A stretch of 40,050 nucleotides of DNA from CAYMRB01 sp964392615 (lineage in GTDB: Bacteria; Planctomycetota; UBA8108). Every line of letters starts with the position of its first letter. Position 1 is the first letter of the stretch. Where the stretch lies: assembly GCA_964392615.1 (NCBI GenBank), contig CAYMRB010000031.1, positions 1-40,050 on the forward strand, read 5' to 3'. Below are positions 32,947 through 40,050 of the stretch, piece after piece. Below the pieces are notes generated by a model. The model made no database searches. It had not been told where the DNA came from and saw only the letters and a list, made by a program, of their open reading frames with translations. The position numbers and the translations under genes are program-made.

Positions 32947-34425
32947 CTAGTCCTCGTCTTCCTCCGGCTCGACGAGCTCCACGCCGTCGGGCCACACGGC
33001 ACCCGCCTCGATCCAACGGCGCACCAGCTCGATCTGCGCCTTCGGCAGCGGCCCACCCTCGTCGGCCGGCGGCATGAGCTCCTCGTCCTCGTCGTTCTCC
33101 GGATCGATCGTCAGCTGGACGTAGAGGGAGCTCTCCTCCGGCTTGCCCGGCACGATTCCGGCGCCGTGCTCCTTGCCGCCGGTCGTCGCGTCCTCCAGCG
33201 TGTGCAGGCGCAGCTTGCCCTTGCGCTTGTTCGCGCCGTGACAGCGCACGCAGTTCTTCTCGAAGAGCGGCTGGATGTCGCGGGCGAAGTCGACCGGACC
33301 CGCCGGAACCGCGGCGTCGTCGGTATCGGAGTCGGAGTCGGAGTCGGTATCGGAGTCGGAGTCGGAGTCGGAGTCGGAGTCGGAGTCGGAGTCGGAGTCG
33401 GCCTCTGCCGTTCCCGGAAACACCGCTCCGGATTGGATCCAGTGGACGATCCGGATGATCTCCTCCGGCGTCAGCCGCTCCTTGCCCTCCGGCGGCATCG
33501 CGTCGTCGTCGGACTCGGGCAGCAGGATCAGGCGGACGAGGTGGCTCTCGGTCGGCTTGCCCGAAACGATCGCGGGCAGCTCGCTGTCGCCGGCGGCGAG
33601 CGCGCTTTCCTTGTCGTCGATCCGGTAGTCGCCCTTCTGCTTCTCCTCGCCGTGACACGAGACGCACTTGGCCGCGAAGATCGGCTGGATGACGTCGACG
33701 AAGTGCTTCTCGGCCGCGCCCGCGGCTGCCGCGGTGTTGACCTCGCCCTCGCCCTCTCCGAGGAACCCCTTGACGAAGTCGGGAGCGTACTCGACGAGGA
33801 ACTGCTTGCCGTGCGTCAGGTCGCCGCCCGCGTGGCCGGCGGCGCCCAGGAGGACGGCCGAAATGAGGAGCAGCACGCGATAGGCTCCCTTCGATCGGAT
33901 CGTCGCGTCGTCGCGTCGGGCGACACGGTAGACGATCGTCGCGAGGACGACGATGACCGCGAGGACGATTCCCGCCCATTTGTGCAGGTCGACCGTGTCG
34001 CCGGTGTACCCGCCTTCCCGCGCGAGCAGGAGGCCGGTCACCGCCGCGAGCACGGCGGTCAGGGAGCTCAGCACGAGCACGAGTCCCGTGAGCTTCTTGC
34101 GCTCCGGGCTCGCACCGAACAGCGCCAGCAGCTCGAGGAAGTACACCAGCGCCAGCATGCCGATCGGCAGGTGCAGGACGAGCGGGTGGAAGCGTCCAGC
34201 GAGCTTCATCTCGTCGCGATCGAAGAAGCTTGCACCTTCCGCGGCGGCGGCTTCTTCGGCCGGGGCCGCATCCTGCTTCGCTGGCGACTCATCGGCGGGC
34301 GCCGCAGCATCTGGCGCCGCGGCTTCCTTCGGCGCCTCGGCGGCGTCCTGCGTGAACCCTACCGATAGAGGAGTCGCGAGAGCGACGACGAGGATCGAAA
34401 GAACGAGCGACAGCTTGACGTGCAT
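32947..34425 (-). CDS. DUF2231-like membrane protein with two c-type cytochrome modules
   Basis: A 492-residue protein. The signal peptide (MHVKLSLVLSILVVALATPL) is followed by an Ala/Pro/Glu-rich linker and a DUF2231-like helical region at about 60-220 (FHPLVLHLPIGMLALVYFLE, LHKWAGIVLAVIVVLATIVY). Then come two planctomycete cytochrome modules with haem sites CVSCH (254-258) and CVRCH (392-396), each followed by KQKG/KRKG and an MPPEG or MPPADEGG loop that could give the axial Met. An Asp-Ser repeat linker at about 342-369 joins the modules. AGGA lies 6 bases before the ATG. It is probably a membrane-anchored periplasmic electron carrier. Confidence 0.85.
   Translation of the reverse strand: MHVKLSLVLSILVVALATPLSVGFTQDAAEAPKEAAAPDAAAPADESPAKQDAAPAEEAAAAEGASFFDRDEMKLAGRFHPLVLHLPIGMLALVYFLELLALFGASPERKKLTGLVLVLSSLTAVLAAVTGLLLAREGGYTGDTVDLHKWAGIVLAVIVVLATIVYRVARRDDATIRSKGAYRVLLLISAVLLGAAGHAGGDLTHGKQFLVEYAPDFVKGFLGEGEGEVNTAAAAGAAEKHFVDVIQPIFAAKCVSCHGEEKQKGDYRIDDKESALAAGDSELPAIVSGKPTESHLVRLILLPESDDDAMPPEGKERLTPEEIIRIVHWIQSGAVFPGTAEADSDSDSDSDSDSDSDSDTDSDSDSDTDDAAVPAGPVDFARDIQPLFEKNCVRCHGANKRKGKLRLHTLEDATTGGKEHGAGIVPGKPEESSLYVQLTIDPENDEDEELMPPADEGGPLPKAQIELVRRWIEAGAVWPDGVELVEPEEDED
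33320..33402 (-). repeat. Hexanucleotide array (GGAGTC/GACTCC) coding an Asp-Ser linker
   Basis: About 13-14 units of TCGGAG with a few TCGGTA variants lie inside the dihaem gene and encode (Asp-Ser)n with two Asp-Thr substitutions. Length is a multiple of 6, so unit gain or loss keeps the frame. This is a likely site of length variation between strains. Confidence 0.85.
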
Positions 34426-34560
34426 GTCGAATCCTGCGCTGAAGTACCGAGTGCCACAGACGGACTGATCTGGCATTCGATGTAGCGCATCGGCCGACGC
34501 GAGACAAGAGCACGGTCGCGCGCCGCCGCGAGCTGCGTCAGGCGTGGTCAGCTCGTGCCC

Positions 34561-35559
34561 CTACTTCAGCACGTCGAGCTTGTTTGCCTGGAACCACGGC
34601 ACGAGCACGAGACCGCGCTTCGAGTCGTAGCCGAGGTCGGCGGGCGCTTCGAGGTTCGAGTGGCTCGTCGTCACTTCGCCCTTCGGGCTGACGCGATACA
34701 CGCACTTGCCGGCCCAGCTCGAGATCAACCAGTGGTCGTCGTTGTCGATGACGAGGCCGTCGAGCTGGTTCTCCGGCAGCTTGGTGATTTCGGTCATTTT
34801 GCCGTCAGCGTCGATGCGGCTCAGCGCACCGCCCGTCCAGCTGACCATCAGGATGCCGTCGTCCGTCGCCAGCAGTCCGTTCGGCTGGCCGAGCTCCTTG
34901 CCGCGCACGAGCGCCGTCGCCGTGTCGTCCGGCGCGATCTTCCAGATCGCGTCCGTCCCCGAGGGCTCGAAGCCGGGAGCCATACCGGTGTCGGACACGT
35001 AGACGTTGCCGTCGAGGCCCGCGGTCACATCGTTCAGGAACGTCGCGCCCTCGATCGTGATCGAGCCGGTGAGCTCCGCTGTCTTGACGCTGAACTTGCG
35101 CACGGCCGTCACGTCGGCGACGTAGAGCGTGCCTCGCGACACGGCCATGCCCTTCGGCGCGTTGAGCTTGACGCTCTTCGCCTCGCCGTCGATCCACTTG
35201 AGCTCGAGGACCTTGCCGTCCGGCCCGACGCGACTGATGAAGCCCTTGCCGTCGCCGCCGAACGGGTCGCCGTTGATGTTCGACACGAAATAGACGTCGT
35301 TGACGACGTCGTGAAACGCTGATTCGGGCACCTGGAAGCCGACGTCGGCGAGCGTCCACGGGCCGCCGTCGGCCTTCTTGGGGGCGGCGTCGGTCTTGGG
35401 GGCGTCGTCGGCCTTGGGGGCGTCGTCGGTCTTGGGGGCGTCGTCGGTCTTGGGGGCGCTCTCGGGAGGCTCCGACCCCGCGCCGTTCGGCTTGCAGGCG
35501 GGGAGGGTGGCGATGGCGAACAGCGTGACGACGAGCGTGGCAGCGGGGCGGAGCGTCAA
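34561..35559 (-). CDS. Lipoprotein with SMP-30/NHL-like beta-propeller
   Basis: A 332-residue protein starting at TTG 35559 (GAGGA 7 bases upstream); no ATG or GTG fits the signal. The lipobox is LPAC with Cys22. A repeated Pro/Lys/Thr/Asp/Ala linker follows, then a propeller at about 60-330 with SMP-30/NHL-like blades (ESAFHDVVNDVYFVSNING, VKLNAPKGMAVSRGTLYVAD, GQPNGLLATDDGILMVSWTG). Such proteins bind or hydrolyse sugar lactones or act as periplasmic scaffolds; no catalytic residues were assigned. The gene lies downstream of the FAD oxidoreductase on the same strand, 110 bases apart. Confidence 0.8.
   Translation of the reverse strand: MTLRPAATLVVTLFAIATLPACKPNGAGSEPPESAPKTDDAPKTDDAPKADDAPKTDAAPKKADGGPWTLADVGFQVPESAFHDVVNDVYFVSNINGDPFGGDGKGFISRVGPDGKVLELKWIDGEAKSVKLNAPKGMAVSRGTLYVADVTAVRKFSVKTAELTGSITIEGATFLNDVTAGLDGNVYVSDTGMAPGFEPSGTDAIWKIAPDDTATALVRGKELGQPNGLLATDDGILMVSWTGGALSRIDADGKMTEITKLPENQLDGLVIDNDDHWLISSWAGKCVYRVSPKGEVTTSHSNLEAPADLGYDSKRGLVLVPWFQANKLDVLK
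35377..35460 (-). repeat. 18-bp tandem units coding the lipoprotein linker
   Basis: Units begin at 35377, 35395, 35413, 35431 and 35449 (CTTGGGGGCGTCGTCGGT type). They encode six-residue repeats of the form APKTDD just after the lipid-modified Cys, a flexible spacer between membrane anchor and propeller. Unit gain or loss would keep the frame. Confidence 0.85.
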
Positions 35560-35669
35560 CGGTCGATCCTCGCAGCGTGGTTTGTCGGGAGGGGCAAGAG
35601 TCTGGACGAACCGTTTACGTACCAGAACTGCGGTCGTCGGCTCAAGGGTCCTTCGCCGCGGCCGCGATG

Positions 35670-38369
35670 TCACTTCCGGCTCAGGACCTGCACGCCATCG
35701 ACCACGACATATGCGTCGGTTCCGGCGTTCGAGACGATCACCTCGATGTGCCGCAGCGCCTTCACGTCGCCGAGAGTCGCTCCGCCGTCGCGCGCCGATC
35801 GCTGATCGACGACGAATTCCCGCGCGGCGCCGGCACCTCGAACGCTGACCGGCACGTTGCTCGCGCGATTGTCGAACTCGCGGTACAGCAGGCGGACGGT
35901 GTAGTCGCCCGGCTTCGGCACCGCGACGCGAAACGTCAGCCGCTTGCCGCCTTTCGCCTCGTTGTCGTCGTGGATGTAGCCCGCGCCGACGACGGCATCG
36001 TAGATGCCGGCCTTCCATGTTCCGACTCGCTCCGCGTCGTCGTCGTCGACAACGATGCCCGGAAGCGAGGTCTCGGGCGCGACGAAGACATCCTCCGTCG
36101 GATCCCCCGGCTGCGAGTAGACGCGGATCTCGGCGACGGCGACCGGCGCCGACGATCGAATCAGCCGGAAGCGGAGGCGCTCGACTTCGGCAGACGCCAC
36201 GTTCAGCACATGGCGGCGCCGCGCCTTCACTCCCGCGCTGCGGGCCAGCTCCCGCCACGCGCCGTCCGCGAATCCGTCGACGGCGAAAGTCACGCGATGG
36301 TGCCGGTTCGCGAGGCTCAGGTGCACACAGGCGACGGTCGTCGGCGTTGCGAATTCGAGCTCGATGGGCTCGCTTCGCCACGCGACGGCCTTCGAGACGT
36401 TGCGGATCTCGCGATTCCAACCGTCGACCACGCCGCGCTGCTTCGTCCTCGCGCCACGCGCGTGATCGAGCGGATCCTGATTCTTGACGCCGACGAGGTA
36501 GCACCCGTCCTTCAACAGCGTCTGTTGCAGCTCGGCGATGTGCCTCTGATAGACCGCTCGGGGCTGGACTCCGTGCTTCGTGGCGATCGCCGCCGCCGTG
36601 CCGACAGCCTGTCCCGTCGCCGCCATCGGACGCTGAACGCGCACGCCTCCGAGCGCCATGTGGCTCGCGCTCATGCAACGGCCGGCGATGAAGAGGTTGG
36701 CGATGTTCTTCGAGTAGAGGCTGCGGAACGGAATGCTGACACGACGGCCACCGTAGACGTGGATCGCGTCGATGCCCTTCGTGAAGAAGCCATGCGGCTG
36801 ATGGTCGTCGATGCCCCAGTCGGTGAAGGCGACGGTGTCCGGATGGACCCGCGGCTCGTCGAAGTCCTTCTGGGTCATGATGTAGTCGCCCATCAGCCGC
36901 CGGCTCTCGCGGACGCCCGGCACGTAGTTGAGCCAGACCATGCGCAGTCGGGCGTTGGCCTTGATTCCCGCGGGATCGCGGTTCTTGGCGTAGTCCCAGA
37001 GTCCCACGTGGATGCGAAACAGCTCGTCGCGGATCCTCTCGGCGTCGTGAATCGTGTCCGACATGCCGCCGAGCTCGACGTACCAGGTGAACGCACCACC
37101 GCGTTTGAGACCCGTCGAGGCGACGCGGCGACCGGGGCCGCGAGTGGCCTGATCGAACGCCTCGGGCCGGACGATGGCCTTCGTGCGTCCCGCCACCGGC
37201 GCGAAGTCCTCCGGGCTCTCCCATCGATACGCCCACGCCGGCGCCGCGAAGGCATCGGGCTGGCCCACGTCCTTGAAGTCGGCGCGGTAGAGACTGTTGC
37301 CCATCGTGTGCGGGCTCGCCGTTTCCGGTGCCAGCGACTCGCCGAACTCCGACCGCGCCTCGGTGCCCATGCGTTCCTCGGCACCCGCGTAGTGGCCGAT
37401 CCAGCCGTGGCCCGTCGTGTCGATGAACAGCGGCGCGGTGAAGCGCAGCCGCTGACCGCTGCGGACGTTCAGGGCGAGCACCGACGCGATCGTGCGGTCG
37501 TCCTTCTTCTCGACTCCGGTCGCGCGAGTGTCGAGATAGAGCGAGATGTTCTCCTCGTTCGCGACCAGCGCCGCGTAGTGAGCGGAGCTACCGAAGTTCG
37601 TCCAGCCCTGCACGGGGTAGATCTCTTCGGCGATGCCGGTGACGTTGACCCGATCGGGCGGCGTGCCGATGTACCCCATCGGCGGGATCATGATCTCCGA
37701 CGACGCGTTGCCGCCGAGCACGGGACGATCCTGCACGAACGCGACCTTGATTCCGTTGCGCGCCGCGGCGATCGCCGCGCCCAGGCCACTCGAGCCGGCG
37801 CCGACCACCACGACGTCGAATGTGCCCGCATCTTCGACCTGCGAACTGACGCCGGCGTGCGCGAGACGCTGCCGCGCGAGCTCGTCGTCGTCGTTCGACG
37901 GTGCGAAGTCCCTCGTCGCCAACACGATCGCGTCGCATCGCCCCCACCAGCCGGTGCTGTCCACGAGGCGTAGCTCGACCCTGCCGCGGTCGAGCTCGAA
38001 CGTGCCGCCGTCGACCCATCGCCACGCGTCGTCGTCCGCCTTGCCGAAGACGGTCGGTGATGCCCTGCCGCCGACCGCTACCGCGAACCGGCCCGGAGAA
38101 TGGGAAGGATACCAATCGCGACAGCGCACCCACAGGCGATACGTGCCGGCCTGCGCGACGTCGACGTGCCCCACCGCGTCCGCCACCGGTTGGCCGACGC
38201 CCGTCGCCAGCAGATACGGCGACCCCATGATGTCGACGTGCTGCGAGTCGTTCGACCAGGCTCCGGTGTCCGCGAGCGACTCCGCTTCCTGCCAGATGAC
38301 GACGTCGTCGGCGCTCGTAGCGCACAGCGAGAGAATGACGGCCAGCAGTGCCATCGCGGTTCGACTCAT
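35670..38369 (-). CDS. Exported FAD-dependent oxidoreductase with carbohydrate-binding-like flanks
   Basis: An 899-residue protein with a signal peptide (MALLAVILSLCATSADD). An N-terminal CBM-like domain at about 25-155 (VIWQEAESLADTGAW, GTYRLWVRCRDW) precedes an FAD-dependent oxidoreductase of the FAD_oxidored type: dinucleotide loop VVVVGAGSSGLGAAIAAARN near residue 186, then PVLGGNASSEI and a C-terminal FIAGRCMSASHMALGGVRVQ. From about 630 a discoidin-like part is followed by a final golvesin/CBM-like domain (YTVRLLYREFDNRASNVP). It probably oxidises a polysaccharide-linked substrate outside the cytoplasm. Its ATG overlaps the stop of the upstream cytochrome b-like gene by 4 bases, which suggests an electron-transfer pair. 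Confidence 0.87.
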   Translation of the reverse strand: MSRTAMALLAVILSLCATSADDVVIWQEAESLADTGAWSNDSQHVDIMGSPYLLATGVGQPVADAVGHVDVAQAGTYRLWVRCRDWYPSHSPGRFAVAVGGRASPTVFGKADDDAWRWVDGGTFELDRGRVELRLVDSTGWWGRCDAIVLATRDFAPSNDDDELARQRLAHAGVSSQVEDAGTFDVVVVGAGSSGLGAAIAAARNGIKVAFVQDRPVLGGNASSEIMIPPMGYIGTPPDRVNVTGIAEEIYPVQGWTNFGSSAHYAALVANEENISLYLDTRATGVEKKDDRTIASVLALNVRSGQRLRFTAPLFIDTTGHGWIGHYAGAEERMGTEARSEFGESLAPETASPHTMGNSLYRADFKDVGQPDAFAAPAWAYRWESPEDFAPVAGRTKAIVRPEAFDQATRGPGRRVASTGLKRGGAFTWYVELGGMSDTIHDAERIRDELFRIHVGLWDYAKNRDPAGIKANARLRMVWLNYVPGVRESRRLMGDYIMTQKDFDEPRVHPDTVAFTDWGIDDHQPHGFFTKGIDAIHVYGGRRVSIPFRSLYSKNIANLFIAGRCMSASHMALGGVRVQRPMAATGQAVGTAAAIATKHGVQPRAVYQRHIAELQQTLLKDGCYLVGVKNQDPLDHARGARTKQRGVVDGWNREIRNVSKAVAWRSEPIELEFATPTTVACVHLSLANRHHRVTFAVDGFADGAWRELARSAGVKARRRHVLNVASAEVERLRFRLIRSSAPVAVAEIRVYSQPGDPTEDVFVAPETSLPGIVVDDDDAERVGTWKAGIYDAVVGAGYIHDDNEAKGGKRLTFRVAVPKPGDYTVRLLYREFDNRASNVPVSVRGAGAAREFVVDQRSARDGGATLGDVKALRHIEVIVSNAGTDAYVVVDGVQVLSRK

Positions 38370-39307
38370 GGTTTCGCGTCGTCTCTGCGGTCCAGGGTCA
38401 CCAGAGCGCTGTCGATCCTGTTCAGCGCGTCTTCACCGAGCCTCGAGACATCGTAGCCGATCACCCAGGCGTCGTCGGCAGGGCTAGGCTCCGGAATGCC
38501 GAGGCGGCTCAGTACCTGGAAGCGGACGGGCTCCGAGTTGTCGATCTCGACCGAGTAGACGAGCGACGCGTGCTCCGTCGCGTCGTCACGCGTCGCGCTG
38601 ATCTCCAGCAGCACCGTGTACCGCTGATCGTCCGCCAGGATGTAGTCGGCGGGGTCGAACGAGGCGTTGGGCGTCGCTCCGGAGACGGCGTCCGTATCCT
38701 CCGAAGAGGCCGCCTCGGACTCCTCCCGCGCCTTCTGCCACTTGGCTCGCTTGTCGCGCCAGTACGGCAATCTGCGCGCGCCGTCTTCTCGCTCGGGGGC
38801 GTGCAGGGTGTGGATGTGATAGGCGGACTCGTTCTCGAGCCAGATCGCCATGCACGGGGCCGTCACCGGATAGGTCGGTCCCTTCTGCACGTCCAGGACG
38901 AGCAGGCAGTCCTCGGACGCGGCGTAGCGCAGCCGAAGTCGGCCCTCGCGGTCGAGCCAGCTCACGGGCGAGCGATCGGCGTCAGCGCTCCAGCCCATGA
39001 ACGTCCGGATGGGGGGCGCCTGGAGGAAGACCGCCGCCGCCAGGACGGTGGCCGCTGTTGCGCACACGACCGCGCTCTGCGTCTTCAGGTACCTCTTGAG
39101 CTGCGGGATATTGTGTCCGATGTGCCAGATCGCGGCGATCACGAGACACAGCCCGAAGACCACGTGCAGGCTGGTCACCGTCAGCGAAAACGGGCGCAGG
39201 AAGGCAATCGCGCCCGTTGCGGTGACGACGCCGACGGCGATTAGCAGGCTGAGGCTCGCCAGGGCTCGGCGGGTGCCTCGTCGTTTCGATCCGTTCGTCT
39301 CGTTCAT
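38366..39307 (-). CDS. DUF4405-like cytochrome b membrane protein with exported C-terminal domain
   Basis: A 313-residue protein. Three hydrophobic segments lie in the first 100 residues (SLSLLIAVGVVTATGAIAFL, VVFGLCLVIAAIWHIGH, AVVCATAATVLAAAVFL). His48, His62 and His65 (SLHVVFG and WHIGHN) could ligate haem b, like flavinylation-associated DUF4405 cytochromes. The rest (about 105-313) is soluble, strand-rich, with YILADDQRYTVLLEISATRD, of unknown type. The TGA overlaps the ATG of the FAD oxidoreductase, so the two are coupled. The ribosome binding site AAGGA, 8 bases before the ATG, lies inside a hairpin derived from the palindromic repeat family. It may carry electrons from the oxidoreductase to the membrane. 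Confidence 0.78.
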   Translation of the reverse strand: MNETNGSKRRGTRRALASLSLLIAVGVVTATGAIAFLRPFSLTVTSLHVVFGLCLVIAAIWHIGHNIPQLKRYLKTQSAVVCATAATVLAAAVFLQAPPIRTFMGWSADADRSPVSWLDREGRLRLRYAASEDCLLVLDVQKGPTYPVTAPCMAIWLENESAYHIHTLHAPEREDGARRLPYWRDKRAKWQKAREESEAASSEDTDAVSGATPNASFDPADYILADDQRYTVLLEISATRDDATEHASLVYSVEIDNSEPVRFQVLSRLGIPEPSPADDAWVIGYDVSRLGEDALNRIDSALVTLDRRDDAKP

Positions 39308-39310
39308 GCC

Positions 39311-39335
39311 GGCAGTCCTTCTTCAACGGACTGCC
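39311..39335 (-). repeat. Solo hairpin, copy 3 of the palindromic repeat, containing a ribosome binding site
   Basis: On the minus strand: GGCAGTCC, then GTTGAAGAA, then GGACTGCC, an 8-bp perfect stem with a 9-base loop. GCAGTCCGTTGAAGAAGG matches the outer end of copies 1 and 2. Its 3' arm contains the GGA of the AAGGA ribosome binding site of the DUF4405-like gene, whose ATG is 3 bases after the stem. Confidence 0.75.
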
Positions 39336-39391
39336 AGAGAGTCGACCGTCCTGCGCCGGGCGTCAAGTTTCTCTGCGGGCTGGCGCCTGGA

Positions 39392-39856
39392 TCAGAAGGT
39401 GTTCGGATCTGGCAACACGATCTCGCGCCCGGGAGTGAGCGTCGCGAACTCGAGGTCCGGATTGTCCCGCTTCAGGGACTCGACCACGATCGCCGCGGCG
39501 CGGAAGAACAGCTCCTTGTCCTCGGGCGACCAATCCCGAACCGACGACTCCGCATCATAGCGTTGGCTCGCCGACAGCCGTTCGGTCTCCGCCGTCAGGA
39601 AGAGGTCGAACACCCGCAGCTTGGACACCAACTGCTCGTTCTTGACGACCTGCAGGAGCGTGAGGTCGACGACCTCCGCCTCCGAGTACGCGTCACCGTC
39701 AGGGCCGACCGCCGGTGTCTTGGTGATCGGATCGACGCCGATCACCTCGCTTCCCCGGAGGACGTGGTGGTCGGGGATCGGGCCGAGATCCTCCGGTCCC
39801 ATCGAGCAGCTGACGCCCAGACAGCCCAACATCGCGAGAATCGCAGCGCCTCTCAT
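39392..39856 (-). CDS. Small putative lipoprotein, function unknown
   Basis: A 154-residue protein with a hydrophobic start (AAILAMLGCLGVSCSMG) and a weak lipobox at Cys17. The mature part has an extended N-terminus (GSEVIGVDPITKTPAVGPDG) and two probable helices (LLQVVKNEQLVSKLRVFDLF, ELFFRAAAIVVESLKR). No family was recognised. AAGGAG lies 7 bases before the ATG. It is co-oriented with the DUF4405-like gene, with an 84-base gap that holds the solo hairpin, so it may belong to the same transcript as an accessory subunit of the oxidoreductase unit. Confidence 0.7.
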   Translation of the reverse strand: MRGAAILAMLGCLGVSCSMGPEDLGPIPDHHVLRGSEVIGVDPITKTPAVGPDGDAYSEAEVVDLTLLQVVKNEQLVSKLRVFDLFLTAETERLSASQRYDAESSVRDWSPEDKELFFRAAAIVVESLKRDNPDLEFATLTPGREIVLPDPNTF

Positions 39857-39947
39857 CGTCCGGCTCCTTTCTCATCGGGTGTCCCGAGACCTGCCCACCG
39901 GCGAACTCGCCTCCACGCGGTATTGGACCGCAGGGCTCCTGTCTCAT

Positions 39948-40049
39948 TCAAGGGGCGTCCGCGGTGCACCCGCGGTCCTGCGATTCCCGCGTCGGCAGCA
40001 GTGCGGAGTCGGCGTCGGAGTCGGGGGCGGCGGGCGCGCCGGCAGGGGC
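39948..40049 (-). CDS. Possible C-terminal end of a protein running off the window
   Basis: An open minus-strand frame of 33 codons enters from the window edge and ends with TGA at 39948-39950. Its start is Ala/Pro/Asp/Ser-rich (APAGAPAAPDSDADSALLP), like the acidic low-complexity linkers and tails of other exported proteins here. It is too short to identify and could be chance. The remaining bases between it and the lipoprotein gene (39857-39947) show nothing recognisable. Confidence 0.25.
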   Translation of the reverse strand, partial: APAGAPAAPDSDADSALLPTRESQDRGCTADAP

Positions 40050-40050
40050 G

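Noticed and set aside
33320..33402. CRISPR-like array
   Set aside because: A continuous six-base repeat with no spacers, inside a coding frame.
39699..39947. Second minus-strand frame overlapping the small lipoprotein
   Set aside because: Out-of-frame shadow; the lipoprotein frame has a ribosome site and a lipoprotein signal.

Overview
The window looks like a chromosomal segment of a GC-rich Planctomycetota bacterium; this is an inference from gene content, not from a marker gene. The pointers are two sulfatases, a secreted protein ending in paired dockerin-like repeats of the planctomycete LNFxFLGG type, CxxCH 'planctomycete cytochrome' modules, a hydrazine-synthase-alpha-like multidomain protein, an exported FAD oxidoreductase with carbohydrate-binding-like flanks, and many exported beta-propeller or beta-helix proteins. 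No rRNA, tRNA, CRISPR array, phage or plasmid gene was recognised.

Layout. 1-492: remnant of an IS1182-like transposase cut off at about base 287, then a clear intrinsic terminator for the next gene. 493-4083 (-): a large secreted modular protein. 4278-9892 (-): a six-gene corrinoid methyl-transfer operon made of a UroD-type methyltransferase, a corrinoid protein, a RACo/RamA-like ferredoxin-ASKHA reactivase, a MetH-activation-domain-like protein, a homocysteine methyltransferase and a small unknown protein. 10047-12104 (+): a sulfatase with a LamG-like tail. 12326-15249 (+): a MerR regulator and a VIT/vWA protein. 15351-20387: an SDR-like protein (-) and a tri-haem HzsA-like protein (+), diverging from a region that holds a perfect dyad. 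20410-22983 (-): an OprB-like porin, ArsM and a Cys-tailed FmdB-like protein. 23169-31931 (+): an exported methyltransferase, a CxxC protein, a three-part sulfatase fusion, a pectate-lyase-like beta-helix protein, a sialidase-like propeller and a DinB protein. 31937-39856 (-): a membrane CxxC protein, a DUF2231-dihaem protein, a TTG-start lipoprotein propeller, an FAD oxidoreductase translationally coupled to a DUF4405-like cytochrome b, and a small lipoprotein.

How the genes work together. The exported sulfatases, beta-helix protein, sialidase-like protein, porin and FAD oxidoreductase suggest scavenging of sulfated or complex polysaccharides. The corrinoid operon contains the homocysteine, cobalamin and activation parts of methionine synthase as separate proteins but no methyl-folate domain. 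It pairs them with a zinc UroD-type methyltransferase, so it may send methyl groups from an unidentified methylated compound to homocysteine. ArsM and its neighbour suggest arsenic methylation.

Beyond the genes, a dispersed palindromic repeat family is present in three copies. Two begin exactly at the TAG stop codon of the upstream gene. The third is a solo hairpin whose 3' arm carries the Shine-Dalgarno sequence of the cytochrome b gene.
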